Shown: positions 60,770 to 64,000 of the stretch, piece by piece
Position numbering within the stretch: the first letter of the stretch is position 1
Layout of the letters: each line of letters begins with the position of its first letter
Source: Bacteroidia bacterium
GTDB taxonomy: Bacteria > Bacteroidota > Bacteroidia > J057
Length of the DNA stretch: 64,000 nt
Assembly: GCA_022760475.1 (NCBI GenBank)
Contig: JALEFZ010000059.1
Span: 1 to 64,000, forward strand
Direction of reading: 5' to 3'
The notes under the pieces: generated by a model
Database searches by the model: none
Told to the model about the DNA's origin: nothing
What the model saw: the letters and a program-made list of their open reading frames with translations, nothing else
Position numbers and translations under genes: made by a program

Positions 60770-63688
60770 ATGACATTTCTGGAACAAATTGTAGGCGAAT
60801 TAAAGCAGGAATTTGGGAAAAACATCTCCAATATCTGCATCGTAGTTCCAACACGAAGGGCAGTTGTCTTCCTTAGGAACGCACTCGCCAAAACCTACCG
60901 CCAAACCCTTTGGGCCCCACGCATGATATCCATCCAGGATTTTGTGAGAGAGCTCTCCGGCTGGGATTTTCCGGAAATGCTTCCCCTCGTTTTTGAGTTG
61001 TACCAGGTATATCTCCGTCGAAAAAGACAGGATGATCCCACTTGGTATGAACCCTTCGAGCGTTTTTATGCTTGGGGAGAAATGCTGGTCAAGGACTTTG
61101 ATGAAATTGACAAATACTATGTCAATGCGGAAAAGTTGTTTACCAACATCAAAGATCTTAAGGAAATCGACAATTTCTTCCAGTTTTCACCGGAGGAACT
61201 CGAACACATCAAGAGATTTTGGACAGCATTAAGAGGTAAAAATGAAGACCTGACTGAAGTTCAGGAAGAGTTTTTAAGGATTTGGCAGATCCTGAATGAC
61301 ATCTATGAAGGCTTTAAGCAACAACTTGCATCCAGACACCAAGCCTTTGACGGCATGGCCTATCGTTTTCTGGTAGATAGAATTCAGGAGGGGAGACTGA
61401 ATATTCCTTATGATCAGGTGATTTTTGCCGGGTTCAATGCCCTTTCGCGTTCGGAAGAACTGATCATGGAGTCTTTGCTGAAGGAAAAGAAAGCCATTGT
61501 CTACTGGGACGTAGACCGTACATACTTTACTCCTCCAGGAGAGAAGAAGGCTTCCCAGAAGAGTTATAGCGATGTTAACCACATAGCTGGGGAAGAGCCT
61601 GGTAAATTTATCAAAGAATATCACAGCAAGTGGAAAGACCTTGAAAGTCGATTGATCTATCATGACATGACTGCAAGGGAGAAGGACATATACATCACTG
61701 GTGTTGCCCTTCAGGTCGGGCAAGCGCGCTACCTGGGACAGCAGTTACAAGCATTGCAACTCGAAGAATCACAGCCCCATGACCATGCCATCGTTTTGGC
61801 GGATGAACAAATGCTCTTCCCTGTCCTGTATTCATTGCCCTCTGAGCTTGAATCGCTCAACATTACCATGGGCTTTCCTTTGAAGCAGACCAATATTTTT
61901 CACCTCATCATGAGTGTGTTACGTCTGTTAAGGACATTGAAGTTTGATGCATTCCAACAATTGGTATTTACCCATCAGGAGGTATTGACCATCCTGAACA
62001 ATCCTTATATCAAAGCTCAGAAGCCCGAACTAAGCCTGAAGGTTCAACGGGAAATCAATGAAAAGAACCTGGTCTTCGTAAGTAAAAACTTCCTGGCTCA
62101 GCAAGACTTCACCAACTTACTCAAACACATTTTCCAGCCTCCCATCAAGCAAGAAAATAGTTTTGAGAGCCTTGAGGCCATATTGAATTACATCAGTCAG
62201 ATTTTTGACCTGTTGCTGAGAGAAACAGCTTCCAGCTTCAACAGGCTTGAGTCAGAATTTGTAGTTCAGTTCCACACCCAGTTTAACCAGTTGCGAGAGG
62301 TATTGCTCCACTACCAGCCCAGCCTAAGCCTTGCAGGCTTCACCCAATTGCTTAGAGAAGCGTTGCAGCGGTCGCGAATTCCCTTCGAGGGCGAGCCCCT
62401 TGAGGGCATACAGCTCATGGGATTCCTGGAAACCAGGGTATTGGACTTCAAAAAAGTGTTTGTGATGGGTGCCAATGAGGGTAACCTGCCCGACACCAGC
62501 AAAGGCAATAGCTTCATTCCCTACAGCCTAAGAAAAGGATTTGGACTGCCCACATATGAAGAAAAAGATTCCATTTATGCCTACCACTTCTACCGACTGC
62601 TACAACGGACTGAGGAAGTACACCTGATCTACAATACGGTTGTACAGGATCGGGGAGGCACACGTGAGATAAGTCGATTTATCAGACAGATCAGGTATTT
62701 CTTCCGTGAAACGCCCAATCTCAAGATCCATGAGCGAATCATAACTACCCCTTCTCCCTATTCACAAAGCCAGCCCATTCTCATCCAACAAAATGAGGAC
62801 ATCAAAAAGATTCTTCATTCCAAGTACCTGGATCAATCCGGCAACTCCAAGTCATATCTTTCTGCCACAGCCATGACAACCTACCTTGGCTGCCCTTTGA
62901 AGTTTTACTTCAGGTATATCGCAGGCATTCGGGAATCGGACTCAGTAGAAGAAAACATCGAAGCCAATACCTTCGGTTCGGTCCTGCATTACACCCTTGA
63001 ACTGCTTTATAAAGAAATGCTCAACCGCCCCATCGAAAAGGATGCAATAAAAGAATTGCGGCAAAATCTGGGAAGCAAACTCAAACAGGCCTTTGAAGCA
63101 CACAAATTGCCCTGGAACGAAGAACTAAGGGGCATGAATTACCTTTATAGGGATGTCATCAGGCAGCAGGTGGGTCGGATATTGACTCAGGATGCCAATG
63201 GAGATGCGTTTAAAGTCATTAGCCTGGAAGATGAGGAGAAATTTTTCACCAGCTTCGATATTGGTGGTAAGAAGGTGAAGATCAATGGAATGTTGGACAG
63301 GATTGACCTGCTGGCCCAGAGTGATACCGTCCGTATCATTGACTACAAAACGGGAACCGTAAAGCTCAAGGATCATATTCAAGTCCATGAGTGCTTTGAA
63401 GGGGTCAAATACAAGGAAGTATTCCAGGGATTTTTATATGCCTGGCTTTATAAGCGCCAATATTCGGATGCCAAGGTCAAGGTAGGTTATTACACTGTCA
63501 GGGAGTTGAGTAAGGGCATCAGGTTCATCCAAAATGGCAATGCGGTCAGCAATGCTGAATTGGCACAATTTGAGGATCTGCTAAAGGAGTTAATTGTGAA
63601 AATCCTTTCAGGAGATTATTCCCAAACAGAAGATGAGTCCTATTGCAGATTCTGTTCTTATAAGGGAATCTGCAACAGGGGGAGATAG
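60770..63688 (+). CDS. AddB-like PD-(D/E)XK nuclease/helicase-fold protein
   Basis: Predicted subunit of an AddAB-type break-processing complex. The N-terminal and central parts (about 1-690) have a decayed superfamily 1 helicase architecture (VVPTRRAVVFLRNAL at 23-37; VFVMGANEGNLPDTSKG around 564-580). The C-terminal nuclease (about 695-972) carries GSVLHYTLELLY, MLDRIDLL and IIDYKTG, which provide the His, Asp and Asp-X-Lys of the RecB-like active site. Cys708 in TYLGCPLKF plus Cys959, Cys962 and Cys968 (C-X2-C-X5-C at the end) match the 4Fe-4S staple of AddB. The AddA partner is not in the window; it may follow on other DNA. Confidence 0.9.
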   Translation: MTFLEQIVGELKQEFGKNISNICIVVPTRRAVVFLRNALAKTYRQTLWAPRMISIQDFVRELSGWDFPEMLPLVFELYQVYLRRKRQDDPTWYEPFERFYAWGEMLVKDFDEIDKYYVNAEKLFTNIKDLKEIDNFFQFSPEELEHIKRFWTALRGKNEDLTEVQEEFLRIWQILNDIYEGFKQQLASRHQAFDGMAYRFLVDRIQEGRLNIPYDQVIFAGFNALSRSEELIMESLLKEKKAIVYWDVDRTYFTPPGEKKASQKSYSDVNHIAGEEPGKFIKEYHSKWKDLESRLIYHDMTAREKDIYITGVALQVGQARYLGQQLQALQLEESQPHDHAIVLADEQMLFPVLYSLPSELESLNITMGFPLKQTNIFHLIMSVLRLLRTLKFDAFQQLVFTHQEVLTILNNPYIKAQKPELSLKVQREINEKNLVFVSKNFLAQQDFTNLLKHIFQPPIKQENSFESLEAILNYISQIFDLLLRETASSFNRLESEFVVQFHTQFNQLREVLLHYQPSLSLAGFTQLLREALQRSRIPFEGEPLEGIQLMGFLETRVLDFKKVFVMGANEGNLPDTSKGNSFIPYSLRKGFGLPTYEEKDSIYAYHFYRLLQRTEEVHLIYNTVVQDRGGTREISRFIRQIRYFFRETPNLKIHERIITTPSPYSQSQPILIQQNEDIKKILHSKYLDQSGNSKSYLSATAMTTYLGCPLKFYFRYIAGIRESDSVEENIEANTFGSVLHYTLELLYKEMLNRPIEKDAIKELRQNLGSKLKQAFEAHKLPWNEELRGMNYLYRDVIRQQVGRILTQDANGDAFKVISLEDEEKFFTSFDIGGKKVKINGMLDRIDLLAQSDTVRIIDYKTGTVKLKDHIQVHECFEGVKYKEVFQGFLYAWLYKRQYSDAKVKVGYYTVRELSKGIRFIQNGNAVSNAELAQFEDLLKELIVKILSGDYSQTEDESYCRFCSYKGICNRGR

Positions 63689-63698
63689 ACATGAGTTC

Positions 63699-63965
63699 TC
63701 AATTATCGGACTTTTTGCCGTAGGGCATTTGAGAATTGCTTGTAGGAAGCCAATCCATCAGGATTTCAGATTCATTCTGCTTTTCTTCTTTCTTCCATTC
63801 ATTCTCCCACTTTTGCCATTGAGCTTCTTCCCTTGGGCTCAAGAGCTCATCTTTTGCAATTTCGACAGAGACATTATCCTGCTTTTGAGGCTTGTCTTCA
63901 GGAAGGTCTAATGGTGGTGTGGTGTAAGTAAGGGTAGCGACGATTATCCAACTTAGCGGATTCAT
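63699..63965 (-). CDS. Small hypothetical protein
   Basis: An 88-codon frame starting MNPLSWIIVATLTYTTPP, a weak signal-peptide- or anchor-like N-terminus, followed by a highly charged helix-forming stretch (SPREEAQWQKWENEWKKEEK). No family recognised. It is convergent with the AddB-like gene, stopping 10 bases from that gene's end. The coherent hydrophobic-then-charged layout favours a real small exported protein, but there is no independent support. Confidence 0.5.
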   Translation of the reverse strand: MNPLSWIIVATLTYTTPPLDLPEDKPQKQDNVSVEIAKDELLSPREEAQWQKWENEWKKEEKQNESEILMDWLPTSNSQMPYGKKSDN

Positions 63966-64000
63966 GATATAATAATTTTAGTAAGACGGAACAGCGGTAG

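Overview
The window is ordinary chromosomal DNA of a Bacteroidota bacterium. The evidence is the content: surface proteins with type IX secretion (T9SS) C-terminal sorting domains, a PorV/PorQ-type barrel, three large TonB-dependent receptors or receptor-like barrels with carboxypeptidase-like plug extensions, a GLPGLI protein, a DUF1501/DUF1800 pair, and promoters of the form TTTG-N20/21-TAnnTTTG. The style is closest to Saprospiria or Cytophagia; that placement is inference. No tRNA, rRNA, transposase, phage module or CRISPR array was found.

Layout. 0.5-6.9 kb (minus): nucleotide-sugar dehydrogenase with a strong terminator, then an operon of membrane flippase-like protein, glycosyltransferase, small protein, oligopeptide-type ABC permease and SpoIIE-type phosphatase. 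6.9-8.5 kb: ruvC, an HIT protein and greA. 8.6-17.5 kb (minus): a three-gene surface cluster of TonB receptor, 1332-residue sorted surface protein and PorV-like barrel. 17.8-24.1 kb (plus): M48 protease lipoprotein, S41 protease, a 54-residue membrane peptide, murB and a fatty acyl-AMP ligase fused to a carrier domain. 24.1-31.2 kb: a poorly coding stretch with an orphan minus-strand terminator, an LRR protein, a Fur-family regulator, a cNMP-patatin protein, an ECF sigma factor overlapping a membrane protein, a SnoaL-like protein and an OmpA-like protein with a Cys/His/Lys tail. 31.3-42.6 kb (minus): SDR oxidoreductase, barrel receptor plus GLPGLI protein, DUF1800/DUF1501, a Uma2 protein and methylmalonyl-CoA mutase.

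42.8-49.2 kb (minus): a LamG-lipase lipoprotein, an alpha/beta hydrolase, nfu-lipB as an overlapping pair, and a TPR protein. 49.3-53.1 kb (plus): etfBA with a good promoter and two terminators, a bifunctional-nuclease gene interrupted by an in-frame TAG before its UVR domain, a thioesterase and an Fe-S uracil-DNA glycosylase-like protein. 53.1-56.6 kb (minus): alkaline phosphatase followed by a TonB receptor. 56.9-63.9 kb: a LruC-domain lipoprotein, an S74-domain sorted protein, an AddB-like nuclease with an iron-sulphur staple, and a small hypothetical gene.

How the genes fit together. Central metabolism is represented by Etf (acyl-CoA oxidation), methylmalonyl-CoA mutase (propionate/odd-chain pathway) and Nfu plus LipB (lipoate-dependent dehydrogenases). 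Cell envelope functions dominate the rest: nutrient uptake, surface protein export and envelope proteolysis. No complete unknown system is evident. The best leads are the interrupted nuclease gene, the unexplained minus-strand terminator near 24.55 kb, the receptor/surface-protein/PorV trio, and the DUF1501 protein that carries both a Tat-like signal and a T9SS tail.
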